The position numbers and the translations under genes are program-made. From the NCBI RefSeq assembly GCF_002368335.1, contig NZ_AP018288.1, positions 2,522,208-2,586,207 of the forward strand: DNA of 64,000 bases, written 5' to 3'. The DNA comes from Nostoc sp. NIES-4103. GTDB lineage: Bacteria > Cyanobacteriota > Cyanobacteriia > Cyanobacteriales > Nostocaceae. Of the stretch, positions 17,092 through 26,642 are shown piece by piece; position 1 is the first letter of the stretch; each line of letters opens with the position of its first letter. The notes under the pieces are model-generated. The model made no database searches. It was not told the origin of the DNA and was given only the letters and a program-made list of their open reading frames with translations.

Positions 17092-19443
17092 TTATTCAAA
17101 GCGCTGATTTTTAACTGACCAGCGCTTGAGACTATAGTTGTTGCTATCTTCGACTAGTAAAGCTAGAGAGTTATCACCCAAAATTTTAGCGATCGCTGTA
17201 AGTGCTTGTTGTGAATTTTTTTGAAAGTCAGTGTAAATCACCTTACCACTATCAGACAAAATTAAGGTGCGGGAAAGGTACGCAGTTTTATCACTGTCCT
17301 GATTTGTTAATGTTAAATTTTTTAGAGAAGCTATAGCTTGTGGTGAGATAGTTAGCACAGTTTCCGGTTTATTGTCATTTGTTAAATCAATTACCTGAAC
17401 AGGCCAATCACTGATTTGGTCTTGAATCTGGGAGAACTTAGGAACCTCACCATTTGTCAGCTGACCTGATTGTTGTAGAGAACGCCACACAATCGGCAAC
17501 ATATTTTCTACTACTCGTGGATCTTTTTGATAAAGTTCTGCAAGAGTTATAGGAGATGGCTGCACCCATTCCAGCGCATTATTTGTCAAAGCTAAAGATC
17601 GTGGAGAAGGGGAAGGGGAAGGGGAAATCAATTCTCCCGCAGCGAACAGCCGCAGCACTCCATCTTGTAATTGCACCCCTTTGATAGTGGCAGTAGTTGC
17701 TTGCTGTTCACCATTTGCTAGCCAAACAGTTATCTGGATGATAGGGTCAGAATTAATTCCCAAAGTTTCCCATAAAAATTTGGCTGGGGCATTTTTGGGT
17801 ACTGACAAATTTGTAAAAGGCGCATTTAGCCAGCGTTTACCGTCATGAAATGCACTGACTTGCACCTGATACCAAACTTGGTTATTTATGAGTTTGATGT
17901 CTGCTTTGGGGTTTGCTGGTAGCCACTCGTCAAACTTAACTTGAGAGATGGGTTGCACGCCACCTACAATCAGACTGGGGTGCTTAGAAGAGTTTTGCGA
18001 CTTTGCCACATTACCCTTGAGAGTTTTTAACAGACCTTGAATATAGACAAGAGTAGCCTGTGTAATTTTTGGTTGCTCTTTTAACCAAGAATTAGCACGT
18101 TCTTGTCCATGTTTACTTGCCAAAATCAAAGCAGCCCAAGCTTGCACCTCTGGTCTATCCGGCTTCACCTGCAACGCTGCTACTGTACGATTCCACAAGC
18201 GCCCGGTATCCGCTTTCAATAGACTAGCAATTTCCTGTGTATTTTCAGGTGATGCTGCAAACACCTGTAAAGCTTTTTCCCAACGACCATCAATCAACTC
18301 TGCTAAGGCTTGTTGACCGGGACTGGCCCAAGTTTTCTCAGCTTGGGCTTTACTCAATTGCGCGTGCAAGCGAATCACATCAATTTGGGCTTGCGCTGCT
18401 GCTGGTAAAGTTTTTTTGCGCTGTTTCTGGATAGATTGTAACCATTGAAAGGCTGGTGTCCACAAACCACTGCGAGCAATTGACAAAGCATCTTGGTAAG
18501 CAGAATCCTTGAAAGCTGGAGGTTTGAGAGAAATTGCTTCTAGTTGAATTGGCTTGAGGTACAGTTTAACTGATTTGACTTGGTAAACATTTAACTGTGG
18601 TTCTAAACCTACAGTTTGATCAATAACTAATTCTTTTGCACCACCACCAGTCACTTGTTGCCATTTGGGCAATTGTCCAGTAGGACTTGTCCAAGACAAC
18701 ATTTGTTGTAAGTTATTGCGTTCTGGATTGTAGTACACAATCTCACCATAGGCGATCGCATAAATTCCTTGTTGGCGATGACCCCGCAAATCAAACCAAA
18801 CCCCCGATGATTCTCCATCACCTTCTACACGTTTGACTTCATTTAAAGGTAGAGTAATGTTGCTGTCGTGGCTTTCTGATGTTACAGCATTCAAAGGAGC
18901 GATCGCTTCATATTCTTCCGGCCCGGTTACAGGTAGATAATGCGCCAAACGAAAGTATTTTTCTGGCTGTGATTGTACCTCTAAATCTGTTGAACGCTGA
19001 TAGACCCTCAGTTCTACAACTTCTTTACAATCAGATTGACAATTGGCACGTTGCTGAAAAACTGGCAATAAAAACGAGTTATCCTCATCATCCAAAGGTA
19101 GAGTTGTGCCAGGTATTTGTTTTTGTTGACTCAGCTTGTCTTTAATTTGTTGCAGCGTTTGAGGAGGTTCACTATAGCCCAGTGGAATTTGCGCCCATCC
19201 TGGTAAAAATTTATTCAACCAACCTATTTTTTCTGGATTAAACATGAACAGAATACTAAACCAGGCAAAAGCCATAACTAAGCCAAGACTGCTCAGTAAA
19301 ATTACCAATACTAGCGATGAAGATAGCCAACCTTTCTTTTGGGGTTTTTCCCGTTTTTTTGAGGAGATACGTTTAATCGTACTTGTACGAGGCTGATTGC
19401 GTCTCAAAAATTTTGGCGTCAGCTTGCGCGAGCGATGTGCCAT
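17092..19443 (-). CDS. Large membrane-anchored protein, unknown function
   Basis: Protein of 783 residues. A very basic N-terminus (many Arg/Lys in residues 1-38) precedes one TM helix at about 42-68, leaving a long extracytoplasmic or lumenal domain. Two cysteines (CQSDC near 135) may form a disulfide. The middle (about 330-480) is helical and reads like degenerate tetratricopeptide repeats (LARSGLWTPAFQWLQ, LIDGRWEKALQVFA). A low-complexity SPSPSPSP stretch follows at about 610, then a beta-rich C-terminal region. I recognise it only as a conserved cyanobacterial hypothetical. It is transcribed alone. Confidence 0.8.
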   Translation of the reverse strand: MAHRSRKLTPKFLRRNQPRTSTIKRISSKKREKPQKKGWLSSSLVLVILLSSLGLVMAFAWFSILFMFNPEKIGWLNKFLPGWAQIPLGYSEPPQTLQQIKDKLSQQKQIPGTTLPLDDEDNSFLLPVFQQRANCQSDCKEVVELRVYQRSTDLEVQSQPEKYFRLAHYLPVTGPEEYEAIAPLNAVTSESHDSNITLPLNEVKRVEGDGESSGVWFDLRGHRQQGIYAIAYGEIVYYNPERNNLQQMLSWTSPTGQLPKWQQVTGGGAKELVIDQTVGLEPQLNVYQVKSVKLYLKPIQLEAISLKPPAFKDSAYQDALSIARSGLWTPAFQWLQSIQKQRKKTLPAAAQAQIDVIRLHAQLSKAQAEKTWASPGQQALAELIDGRWEKALQVFAASPENTQEIASLLKADTGRLWNRTVAALQVKPDRPEVQAWAALILASKHGQERANSWLKEQPKITQATLVYIQGLLKTLKGNVAKSQNSSKHPSLIVGGVQPISQVKFDEWLPANPKADIKLINNQVWYQVQVSAFHDGKRWLNAPFTNLSVPKNAPAKFLWETLGINSDPIIQITVWLANGEQQATTATIKGVQLQDGVLRLFAAGELISPSPSPSPRSLALTNNALEWVQPSPITLAELYQKDPRVVENMLPIVWRSLQQSGQLTNGEVPKFSQIQDQISDWPVQVIDLTNDNKPETVLTISPQAIASLKNLTLTNQDSDKTAYLSRTLILSDSGKVIYTDFQKNSQQALTAIAKILGDNSLALLVEDSNNYSLKRWSVKNQRFE

Positions 19444-19766
19444 GTTAGTTCTCAGTCAGTCCAATTATTGTTTCTTTTATACACGCGCTCGCAAATGTTG
19501 TCTAAAATCTTTACAAGACAAGACAGGAGGCAGAAGGTAGGAGTTAGGAGTTAGGAGTTAGGAGTTAAGAAATTCTCCCCAGTCCTCAGTCCCCAGTCCC
19601 CAATCCCCAGTCCCCAGTCCCCAGTCCCCAATCAATTCGGTAAATTCCTCACCTTCTCGCTAAAACTCAGTAAAATTTCTCATGTCATTACTAGATGATT
19701 GTGAATACACTCGTGCTTAGTGTGGGAGTAGAGTGTAGAAAGTTGAACGCTAAATTAATTGGCCGT
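19444..19766. other. Spacer with heptamer repeats (323 bp)
   Basis: GGAGTTA heptamers then CCCCAGT heptamers at about 19530-19632. An in-frame ATG at 19695 precedes the porin start but encodes no plausible signal peptide head. Confidence 0.6.
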
Positions 19767-21494
19767 ATGAACGGCAGAGTTTGGATAGTTGCATGGTTAA
19801 TATTTGCGGGATTTCACGCAGTCGCGCAAAAAGCCATTGCCCAAGATTATAGAGATACCATAGTAGACCAAAATATATATTTAAACTCACCATCTACCCC
19901 GATAGACTCTACCTCTGTTGAAGACCAGACTTTACAAACAGATACCGAATCGATGTCACAAATCACATCGGTTTCACAACTCAACGATGTACAACCCACA
20001 GATTGGGCATTCCAAGCATTACAGTCTTTGGTAGAACGCTACGGTTGCATTGCCGGTTATCCAGATGAAAAATATCGAGGTAATCGCCCTGTCAGCCGGT
20101 ATGAATTTGCTGCTGGTGTGAATGCTTGTTTAGATAGTATCAATCAAATCATATTAGTTGCTACACCAAGCAAAGAATTAGTGACCCGCGAAGATTTAGC
20201 AACTTTGCAAAGATTACAGACAGAATTTACTGCTGAATTAACAACTTTGCAGGGTCGAGTTGATAGTTTAGAAACCCGTAATGCCGAAATTGCAGCCAAT
20301 CAATTTTCTACCACAACTAAACTCTCTGGACTGCATGTAATTGGCTTTCAAGGTCGCACTAGCAATCGTGGTGATGTTAATCCTAGAGATGGCATCAGAG
20401 ATACAGATGATGACGGCATCAACGCTAATGTTATATCCTTGAGCCAGCTGAGTTTAAATAGTCAATTTAGCCCTCGTAGTTATTTATTCACCAGTCTGTT
20501 ATTTGGTAAGGGTGGGTCTGCACCAAGATTTGATAATAATGATGTGACACGCGATCGCGTTTCTCGCAATGACGTTATCTTGGGCTATGAATTTCCCACC
20601 GATAACTTGATTATCAATGACCTGCATTATCATTGGCTAGTCGCTGATAACTTTGCAGTGATGGTAGGAACAAACAACGTGAGTATGCCTACTGCTTTCC
20701 GAGGGCCAAATCGAGTAGAAAGCGCCGCTACAGGGCCATTATCTTTGTTTGCTCAAAGAAATCCAATTTTAAATATGGGGTTCGGTCAGGCTGGAATAGC
20801 CGTGGATTGGCAATTTACGAAACGTGCCAGTTTACAAGCAATTTATACTAGTAATAAACCTGGTAATCCTGGTGAACGCAGTGGTTTATTTGATGGCACC
20901 ACGACTACAGGCGTGCAATTGTTGTTAACGCCCACTGATGCCTTTGATGTTAGTTTGTATTATGTGAATAATTATTCTTCAGATGGTTGTTTACTAACCT
21001 TTGTTGGTGACGAATGCTTAACGACAGTTAATAGCAGCACAGGAAGATCAGCGCCCTTACAAACTAATGCTGTTGGTGCTACCATCAATTGGCAAATTTC
21101 GCCCCGTCTGACTTTAGGGGCGTGGGGAGGTTACACTAATTCGTATATACCTGGGCGATCGGGAACTGTAGAAACAACAAATTATATGGTGTTTGCAAAT
21201 TTCCCTGATTTGTTTGCTAAGGGAAATTTAGGCGGAATTTATATTGGACAACCACCTAAAATTACCAGTAGTACCTTACCTGTAGGTAACAATGTGCCTG
21301 ACTTTATTAATACAGGTTTAGGACGTGCTGGGGGACAGCCAGGAACAACTACTCACATTGAAGCATTTTATCGTTTCCGAGTAACAGATAACCTCAGCAT
21401 TACTCCAGGCATAATTCATATTTTGGAACCGGGACATTCATCAGAAAGTGACCCCGTTACCATTGGCATTTTGAGGACTACTTTTACTTTTTAA
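19767..21494 (+). CDS. SLH-domain/OprB-type outer-membrane porin
   Basis: Outer-membrane porin of 575 residues from ATG 19767. It has a signal peptide (core VWIVAWLIFAGF, likely cleavage after AIAQ), an S-layer homology domain (VQPTDWAFQALQSLVERYGC then YRGNRPVSRYEFAAGVNACL), a short coiled coil (LQRLQTEFTAELTTLQGRVD) and a C-terminal OprB-type beta-barrel ending in a terminal aromatic (TFTF). This is the standard layout of the abundant cyanobacterial Som/iron-uptake porins. The in-frame ATG 72 bp upstream is less likely because it would bury the signal peptide. Substrate could be inorganic ions, including iron; the sequence does not decide. Confidence 0.9.
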   Translation: MNGRVWIVAWLIFAGFHAVAQKAIAQDYRDTIVDQNIYLNSPSTPIDSTSVEDQTLQTDTESMSQITSVSQLNDVQPTDWAFQALQSLVERYGCIAGYPDEKYRGNRPVSRYEFAAGVNACLDSINQIILVATPSKELVTREDLATLQRLQTEFTAELTTLQGRVDSLETRNAEIAANQFSTTTKLSGLHVIGFQGRTSNRGDVNPRDGIRDTDDDGINANVISLSQLSLNSQFSPRSYLFTSLLFGKGGSAPRFDNNDVTRDRVSRNDVILGYEFPTDNLIINDLHYHWLVADNFAVMVGTNNVSMPTAFRGPNRVESAATGPLSLFAQRNPILNMGFGQAGIAVDWQFTKRASLQAIYTSNKPGNPGERSGLFDGTTTTGVQLLLTPTDAFDVSLYYVNNYSSDGCLLTFVGDECLTTVNSSTGRSAPLQTNAVGATINWQISPRLTLGAWGGYTNSYIPGRSGTVETTNYMVFANFPDLFAKGNLGGIYIGQPPKITSSTLPVGNNVPDFINTGLGRAGGQPGTTTHIEAFYRFRVTDNLSITPGIIHILEPGHSSESDPVTIGILRTTFTF

Positions 21495-21770
21495 TTCACA
21501 TTCCACACTTTAGAAATCCAGCAACCAAATATAGCAAAGTGCTGAATGCTGTAGTAGTTAAAGAACTACTCAGCAGCCTCACTAGTGATGATAATTGAGA
21601 CCTGATGCTTGAGTTGAGGGACTTTCAAGTAAATAAATATTCCATCGCTAGGGCAAGCTGGGGAAGCTAGGGGACAAAGAGTCTATTCATCGTCTTCTCT
21701 CTCCAAATTGAAGAATTAAAAAAAAATGCTGAATCGTGATGGCATATAACAAATTAGTAATTTATTAGGT

Positions 21771-22283
21771 CTAATCACTTCCGCCCCAAGTCCATGCAGG
21801 ATTGCCATTCTTAAAGCTGCTTTTAAGCACCACCAGAGGATAATTATTAGGATCAAAGCCGCCTGCCAAATCCAAGATAAAGTAAACTTTACCTTTAACA
21901 AAGTGCATTCGTAAATAATTAATGTTTCCAGAGTAATCTTGTCCATCAACCTTACTCATGCCAGCAGATGCTAAGCATTTAGAATATCTCGGTTTGAGTT
22001 TGCCAACCCATGTAATGCTAAAGTTATTACTCGTAAGAACAGAGATGTTACTAGCATAAGCACTCAAGTTAACAGAGCCATCTGTGGCAAAACTGCCTTC
22101 TTGATAAGGATGGGATTGTTCAGTGACAAGCACTTTGTCTGGACAACTTTGTTTTTCCTCGTTTTCACTGTAAACTTTTAACTCAATTTTGTGTGAGTCA
22201 TTCTGTGCAAGGGCGCTCAAGTTGGACAATACAGATAATAAAACAATACTTGCGCCTATAATTAAAGGTCTAAACGTGGTCAT
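21771..22283 (-). CDS. Secreted protein, unknown function
   Basis: Protein of 170 residues with a clear signal peptide (hydrophobic IIGASIVLLSVLSNL, cleavage likely after ALAQ). The mature part is predicted beta-rich, with two cysteines (one in KQSCPD, one in SKCLAS) that may pair, and ends in NPAWTWGGSD. I recognise no family. ATG 22283 is preferred; the 8 residues upstream in frame are encoded by the second copy of a 43-bp tandem duplication, so the longer start is probably an artefact of that duplication. Confidence 0.65.
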   Translation of the reverse strand: MTTFRPLIIGASIVLLSVLSNLSALAQNDSHKIELKVYSENEEKQSCPDKVLVTEQSHPYQEGSFATDGSVNLSAYASNISVLTSNNFSITWVGKLKPRYSKCLASAGMSKVDGQDYSGNINYLRMHFVKGKVYFILDLAGGFDPNNYPLVVLKSSFKNGNPAWTWGGSD

Positions 22284-22366
22284 AATTATGCTCAATATAT
22301 TTGTCAAAAGTTTAAATCATCATTATAATTATGCTCGATATATTTGTAAAAAGTTGAAATCATCAC
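22281..22366. repeat. Tandem duplication of 43 bp over a gene start
   Basis: Two direct copies of ATAATTATGCTC(A/G)ATATATTTG with matching following sequence (AAAAGTT(T/G)AAATCATCA) lie head to tail, at about 22281-22323 and 22324-22366, across the 5' end of the minus-strand secreted protein gene. This duplicates its likely ribosome-binding and promoter region. Confidence 0.75.
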
Positions 22367-22391
22367 TACTGAGAAAGGAAGTATCATTGCT

Positions 22392-22508
22392 AGGACTTAC
22401 GCACTCGTGACGAAAAACTAAACTTTTGAGATAACTTTGCATTAAAAGCGGGTTCTCCAAAGGAGTACGCTGGTAATGACGTAAAATTGTAGTCCGTGCG
22501 TAAGTCCT
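22392..22508. mobile_element. MITE-like element with perfect 13-bp TIRs
   Basis: AGGACTTACGCAC at the left and GTGCGTAAGTCCT at the right are perfect inverted repeats around a 91-bp interior. ATTGCT occurs just outside both ends and could be the target duplication. Confidence 0.75.
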
Positions 22509-22630
22509 GATTGCTTAACGTTTTGTTAGAATATCCTGACCAGAAAATCTTGTCTTGAGAATCGATTACTAGACCTCTTGCAAAAGTCCCATGAGCGTGG
22601 GACAAGTAGCTTAGAGCTTTATTGACATCT

Positions 22631-22738
22631 ATGAGCTACGAAAAGGTCAAGAACTTCAAACCAGAAGAATTCAAACGCTTGTGTGGTGTGCATCCAAAGA
22701 CTTTTAGCCAGATGACTGAGGTAGTGCGATCGCATTGA
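22631..22738 (+). pseudogene. Transposase remnant (5' end only)
   Basis: A 35-codon frame beginning MSYEKVKNFKPEEFKRLCGV and ending at a TGA in a HIP1 octamer. It resembles the N-terminus of short cyanobacterial IS transposases (YEKVK..KPEEFKRLCGV..TF), with everything after about residue 35 missing. The sequence AGACCTCTTGCAAAAGTCC at 22569, just upstream, looks like an IS end and recurs near 5663 and 60579. So this is a truncated insertion sequence; the family (IS5/IS4 group) is a recollection, not a search result. Confidence 0.6.
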
Positions 22739-22750
22739 AAAACAAATATT

Positions 22751-23617
22751 ATGAAAAATACAAACTTCATTTTGCGAGAGGGAAGAATTGAAGACGCCCC
22801 TGACTGCGCCTCAATTTGTTACGAAGCATTTAATAAAATCAATAACCAACATAATTTTCCTACAGACTGGGCTTGTGTTGAAGCTACAATTGAGTGGTTT
22901 TCATCTGTATTTAAACGTCAAAATATTTACTCAGTTGTAGCTGAATTAGATGGACATATTGTAGGCAGTAATTTCCTGTGGAGTAATGGAGTAATTGCTG
23001 GAATTGGCCCACTTTCAGTTAGTCCTATGACACAAGGACGCTCAATTGGTAAGCATCTCATGCAATATCTCTTAGATTACGCACAAAAGCAGGAGTTTGC
23101 AGGTGTCAGATTAGTGCAAGCTGCCTATAATAGTAGTTCGTTATCTTTATATACCAAACTCGGATTTTACGTGCGAGAACCGCTTGCAATCATCAAAGGT
23201 ACGCCGCTTCAAATTGAAGTTTCAGGTTATGTAGTTCGTACAGCAACTTTGGCAGATATTGATATCTGTAAGCAACTCTGTTTTCAAGTTCATGGTTATG
23301 TTCGTCACCTCGAATTACTTGATGCAATTGAACAACAAACGCTTACAGTAGTTGAACACAACGGTTGCATCACAGGATATACAACTGGACTTAGCTTTGA
23401 TGGACATACAGTAGCACAGACTAATCAAGACCTTAAGGCACTACTGAGCGCTGCAACTGCAATTTCAGAATCAGGATTTCTCTTGCCAACGCGCAATACT
23501 GAGTTATTGCGCTGGTGCTTAGAAAAAGGATTGCGTGTAGTTCGACCAATGACATTGATGAGTATGGGACTCTACAACGAACCAGCAGGGTCATTTCTAC
23601 CTTCAATATTCTATTAA
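22751..23617 (+). CDS. Tandem GNAT-fold acetyltransferase
   Basis: Protein of 288 residues with two GNAT-like halves. The first (about 5-150) has the acetyl-CoA loop pattern MTQGRSIGKHLM, with the beta-4 strand IGPLSVSP before it and the SSLSLYTKLGF motif after it. The second half (about 155-280) keeps the beginning of the fold (VRTATLADIDICKQLC) but lacks an evident acetyl-CoA loop, so it is probably non-catalytic. Such two-lobed GNATs modify small molecules or proteins; the substrate is unknown. It starts 12 bp after the transposase remnant. Confidence 0.8.
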   Translation: MKNTNFILREGRIEDAPDCASICYEAFNKINNQHNFPTDWACVEATIEWFSSVFKRQNIYSVVAELDGHIVGSNFLWSNGVIAGIGPLSVSPMTQGRSIGKHLMQYLLDYAQKQEFAGVRLVQAAYNSSSLSLYTKLGFYVREPLAIIKGTPLQIEVSGYVVRTATLADIDICKQLCFQVHGYVRHLELLDAIEQQTLTVVEHNGCITGYTTGLSFDGHTVAQTNQDLKALLSAATAISESGFLLPTRNTELLRWCLEKGLRVVRPMTLMSMGLYNEPAGSFLPSIFY

Positions 23618-23639
23618 TATCATGTCTGGTTAAACACTT

Positions 23640-23756
23640 GTCATATCATGACCGTTTAAACACTTATGATACTTGTGGAGGTCGGGAATTGGGAATTGGG
23701 AATTGGATTTTACTATTAGTCATCACATCTCACCCATTACCTATTACCTATTACCA
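23640..23756 (+). repeat. Dispersed repeat, partner of 2935-3056
   Basis: Matches the reverse complement of 2935-3056, with one GGGAATT unit fewer and CCTATTA instead of CCCATTA units. A half-copy of its head (ATATCATGTCTGGTTAAACA) lies directly before it at about 23618. Confidence 0.8.
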
Positions 23757-24433
23757 GGCAAACCGACCATATCGTAAGTAATTAGCTGAACTTGATATCA
23801 TTGCCTTGGCACAACACCTTCCCGTGTCGCTTTGCTTCTCGGTAGAACTGGTAGGTAGGCAGGGTCGCATCTGCTTGAGCGCTTGCTTTGAACAGCCTGC
23901 TACAAATCGCTGAAACAGCAAAATGCTGCCACCTCTGCTCCTAAACTCAACCCCTATAGCTTTACTTGTCGGCTGAACTCATTAGACTCCTTATTTTCGC
24001 TCTCTCCTCTGCGTCTTAGCGCGGCAGTTGGGCGGCTGTCGGCAAAGCCGCCCAACGCACTGCCTTGCCTCTGCGTGAGACAAAAAAATATTTATGCCAG
24101 AAGTCTATTGCCATTCAAAGCTTTTTTAATTTTTAGTTGGAGAGATAATATTACAGCACCATTAGCCATCAAGAGTAAACATTCCTTTGTGTTGTATTTG
24201 GGTGGTTCAGGTGCCAGCAATGCCTACGACAAGGGCAAAGCCCAACGCAAATTAAGGCTTTTCTCCAATAATCAACTGGACATGATATGAAACAACCCTG
24301 CACTGCGCGGAAATAGATGATTATAAATTCTTTTCCCATGCCCAATTCCATATTCCCAATTTCCTTGAAGTGAAGTTTTTTATTGCTAATCAAAATTAGT
24401 AAAACCTTTATTCCAAGTACGAATAGGAAAAAA

Positions 24434-24454
24434 GGTTTGGCGGTGAGCCAAACC
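24434..24454 (-). terminator. Stem-loop with T-rich tail on minus strand
   Basis: GGTTTGGC, 5-nt loop, GCCAAACC: a perfect 8-bp stem. Read on the minus strand it is followed by TTTTTCCT. No minus-strand gene ends nearby. Confidence 0.45.
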
Positions 24455-24702
24455 CCTCTATAAATCCAGTGCATAACAACATCCCGGATTAATTTACCTA
24501 TTATTTATGTGCTAGGTCATCTTCCTATAGGATGTGTCCAAATCTCACAAAAGCTGATATTACGTTAAGAAGGTAATATTAAATACATGAAAAAAATTTT
24601 TGGATTTTCATGATTATATAAATTAAAAATATTGATATAACTAGATTATTTTTATATCCAGCACTGCATCGTATTGCTTTGATCAATAAGCAAAATAAAA
24701 GA

Positions 24703-24716
24703 CGGGTTTGAACCCG
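24703..24716 (-). terminator. Stem-loop with T-rich tail on minus strand
   Basis: CGGGTT-TG-AACCCG, followed on the minus strand by TCTTTTATTTT. Part of a series of hairpins downstream of the DUF4349 gene. Confidence 0.45.
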
Positions 24717-24934
24717 CCTCTATAGCTTGAAAGTGGCAATACACCTTGAATTGTTAAAAATAGAATAATTTAAATTTAATAGGTTGTAAGGAAAACAGAT
24801 GATATCAACAAAAAGTACAGATATTTATCCCTAACTAACTGTTTTAACCATAGTTAATCCTTGCAAACACAATTAATGTAGCAGATAAACTTTCTCAGGA
24901 GTTGCCAAAATGGCATAAATATAAAAACAGAAAA

Positions 24935-24951
24935 GACGGGTTAATCCCGTC
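24935..24951 (-). terminator. Probable intrinsic terminator of the DUF4349 gene
   Basis: GACGGG, 5-nt loop, CCCGTC, followed on the minus strand by TTTTCTGTTTTT. It lies 136 bp past the stop codon of the minus-strand DUF4349 gene, with another 8-bp stem (AAGTTGCC/GGCAACTT, 25013-25033) in between. Confidence 0.55.
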
Positions 24952-25086
24952 AAAAATATAACTAGTAAAAACATCTTGGTAATTTCTGTAATATATCAAA
25001 ATTGTTTTTACCAAGTTGCCAAAATGGCAACTTGTTAAAAAGACAACAGATATTTTTATGCATCCAGCTGATTCTGATGTTTATGT

Positions 25087-25986
25087 CTAACGTAGTGAAT
25101 GAGCTTGTCGCCAACGGATAAAGCTATAGCCACCAGCAGCTAAAATCAACAAATAGGGTGTGTAAGCGATTAACCAAATGCCCAGCTTTAATAAAGCAAC
25201 TGTAAATGCACCAACCGAGCTAGTAGAGTTGTTCCAGGTTTCTTGAATTTGCGAACCTAAAGCACGCTGCGGACTGCTGCTAGACACAGATGCTTCTAGG
25301 TTAAGTGTAATGGTAGAGTATGCAACTTGATTTTGTAAGTTTTTCAATTGACCATCAATTTGCTCTATGGATTCTCGGACATTACTCAGTTGTTGGGCAA
25401 CACTGAGAATATCTTTTACAGAACCCGCCCGATCCATAATTTTTTGCAAATTGGCTTCAGTTTTCCGCAGATTAGTTAATCTAGCTTGGAAATCCACCAA
25501 GCGATCGCCCACATCTTCGGCGGTGATATTGCGATTTTCTACAGTTCCCAGTTTAGCTAATTCTTCTATGGTAGGTTCTAGCTGATTCTGGGGAACTCGT
25601 AGCTGTATTAATGCAGTATGACGCGAGTTATCGTTTCTCGGTTGTTGTTCTTTCAAGCCGATCAAGTCCCCTTGCTGCTTAGTGATAATTTGCGAGACAG
25701 CATCGATACTTTGATTGACAGAGTTGACAATCACAGTCATTGCAGCTTTTTTGATGAGTTGGGGGCGAGAACGAGGGACTGGTGCAGCTTTTGCATCTTG
25801 AGAGACACTGCTAGCAAGCTCAGCAACAGGTGCGGCTTCATTTGCGATGCGATCGCCTGAAGTTGGAGGTAATGAACTACCAGAATAATTAAGAGGCGCA
25901 GAAGCACAACTGGTAAAAATTATCCCTCCCAATAGCGCACTCACAAATAAAGGAGATTTATACAGTAATTGAGTTAAAGCGTACAT
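25087..25986 (-). CDS. DUF4349 lipoprotein
   Basis: Protein of 299 residues. The signal peptide ends in a lipobox (FTSCAS, Cys about 27), so it is a membrane-anchored lipoprotein. The central DUF4349 domain runs from the strand LIKKAAMTVIVNSVNQSI through RLVDFQARLTNLRKTEANLQ to a coiled coil (VRESIEQIDGQLKNLQNQV) and the strand VAYSTITLNLEA. A TM helix near the C-terminus (WLIAYTPYLLILAAGGYSFI) precedes a short basic tail. All this matches the DUF4349 family, whose role is unknown; an envelope function is likely. Confidence 0.9.
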   Translation of the reverse strand: MYALTQLLYKSPLFVSALLGGIIFTSCASAPLNYSGSSLPPTSGDRIANEAAPVAELASSVSQDAKAAPVPRSRPQLIKKAAMTVIVNSVNQSIDAVSQIITKQQGDLIGLKEQQPRNDNSRHTALIQLRVPQNQLEPTIEELAKLGTVENRNITAEDVGDRLVDFQARLTNLRKTEANLQKIMDRAGSVKDILSVAQQLSNVRESIEQIDGQLKNLQNQVAYSTITLNLEASVSSSSPQRALGSQIQETWNNSTSSVGAFTVALLKLGIWLIAYTPYLLILAAGGYSFIRWRQAHSLR

Positions 25987-26292
25987 AATCTACCCCTAGA
26001 TGGATGAAGTTAATCTCAGTATCGCCGGTCAAAAACTCAAACCTTGTATTGTTGCCATTTATGTAACAGGGGCAGACTAGGGACTTCCATTCTAAAAAAT
26101 ATTCCATCACGCCTGGAAGCCTTTGGGAGCCTCCGGAAGCTCCCAAAGGCAGATGAGGAAGAATTTTTTAATCGTCTTGCCTCTTAAAATTGAATAATTT
26201 AATTTCTGGAAGTCCTTGACTAAAGAGATAGTTATTCACTACTAACTCCTAACTCCTAACTCAGGACTATTTTCCACATAGGAAAAAAGTAA

Positions 26293-26320
26293 AACCCCAG
26301 AACTGGGAATTTCTGGGGTT
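26293..26320 (-). terminator. Stem-loop, terminator-like on minus strand
   Basis: AACCCCAGAA, 8-nt loop, TTCTGGGGTT: a perfect 10-bp stem followed on the minus strand by TTACTTTTTTCC. It lies upstream of the DUF4349 gene and could insulate it from read-through. Confidence 0.5.
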
Positions 26321-26642
26321 GTTAACCTGACCACCTTTATATTTGTAATTGAAAAATCAGCAAAATTGTGAATTTATCAAGACGTAAATATGTGAATTTT
26401 GTCCCAAAAATTTACAGTTAAGTTTACAGTTTCAAATTAAAATTTTATAGATATAATAGTCTTATGCCTTGCTTTAATACCGATAGCTTGTACTTTATAC
26501 AATTAGCTGTTGCTTAGATTATAGTTAATAAAAACTATAGAAATTTAAAATTTTTAAACCCAAGGCAGACGGGTAAAGCCTCGTGTAGCCGCGACTTACA
26601 GTGCAGGAGTGCAAGATATGAATTAATTAAATCTTTATCATT

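Larger units (their letters stand above)
23618..25086. other. Gene-poor stretch (1.47 kb)
   Basis: Holds the dispersed repeat at 23640-23756, a GCGGC/GCCGC-rich repeat around 24020-24060 (GGGCGGCTGTCGGCAAAGCC), an AATGCCTACGACAAGGGCAA repeat near 24218, and four separate stem-loops at 24434, 24703, 24935 and 25013. No frame has support. Confidence 0.6.

Noticed and set aside
22631..22738. 36-codon frame as an intact small gene
   Set aside because: It looks like the beginning of a longer transposase and has an IS-type end upstream, so it is treated as a remnant.
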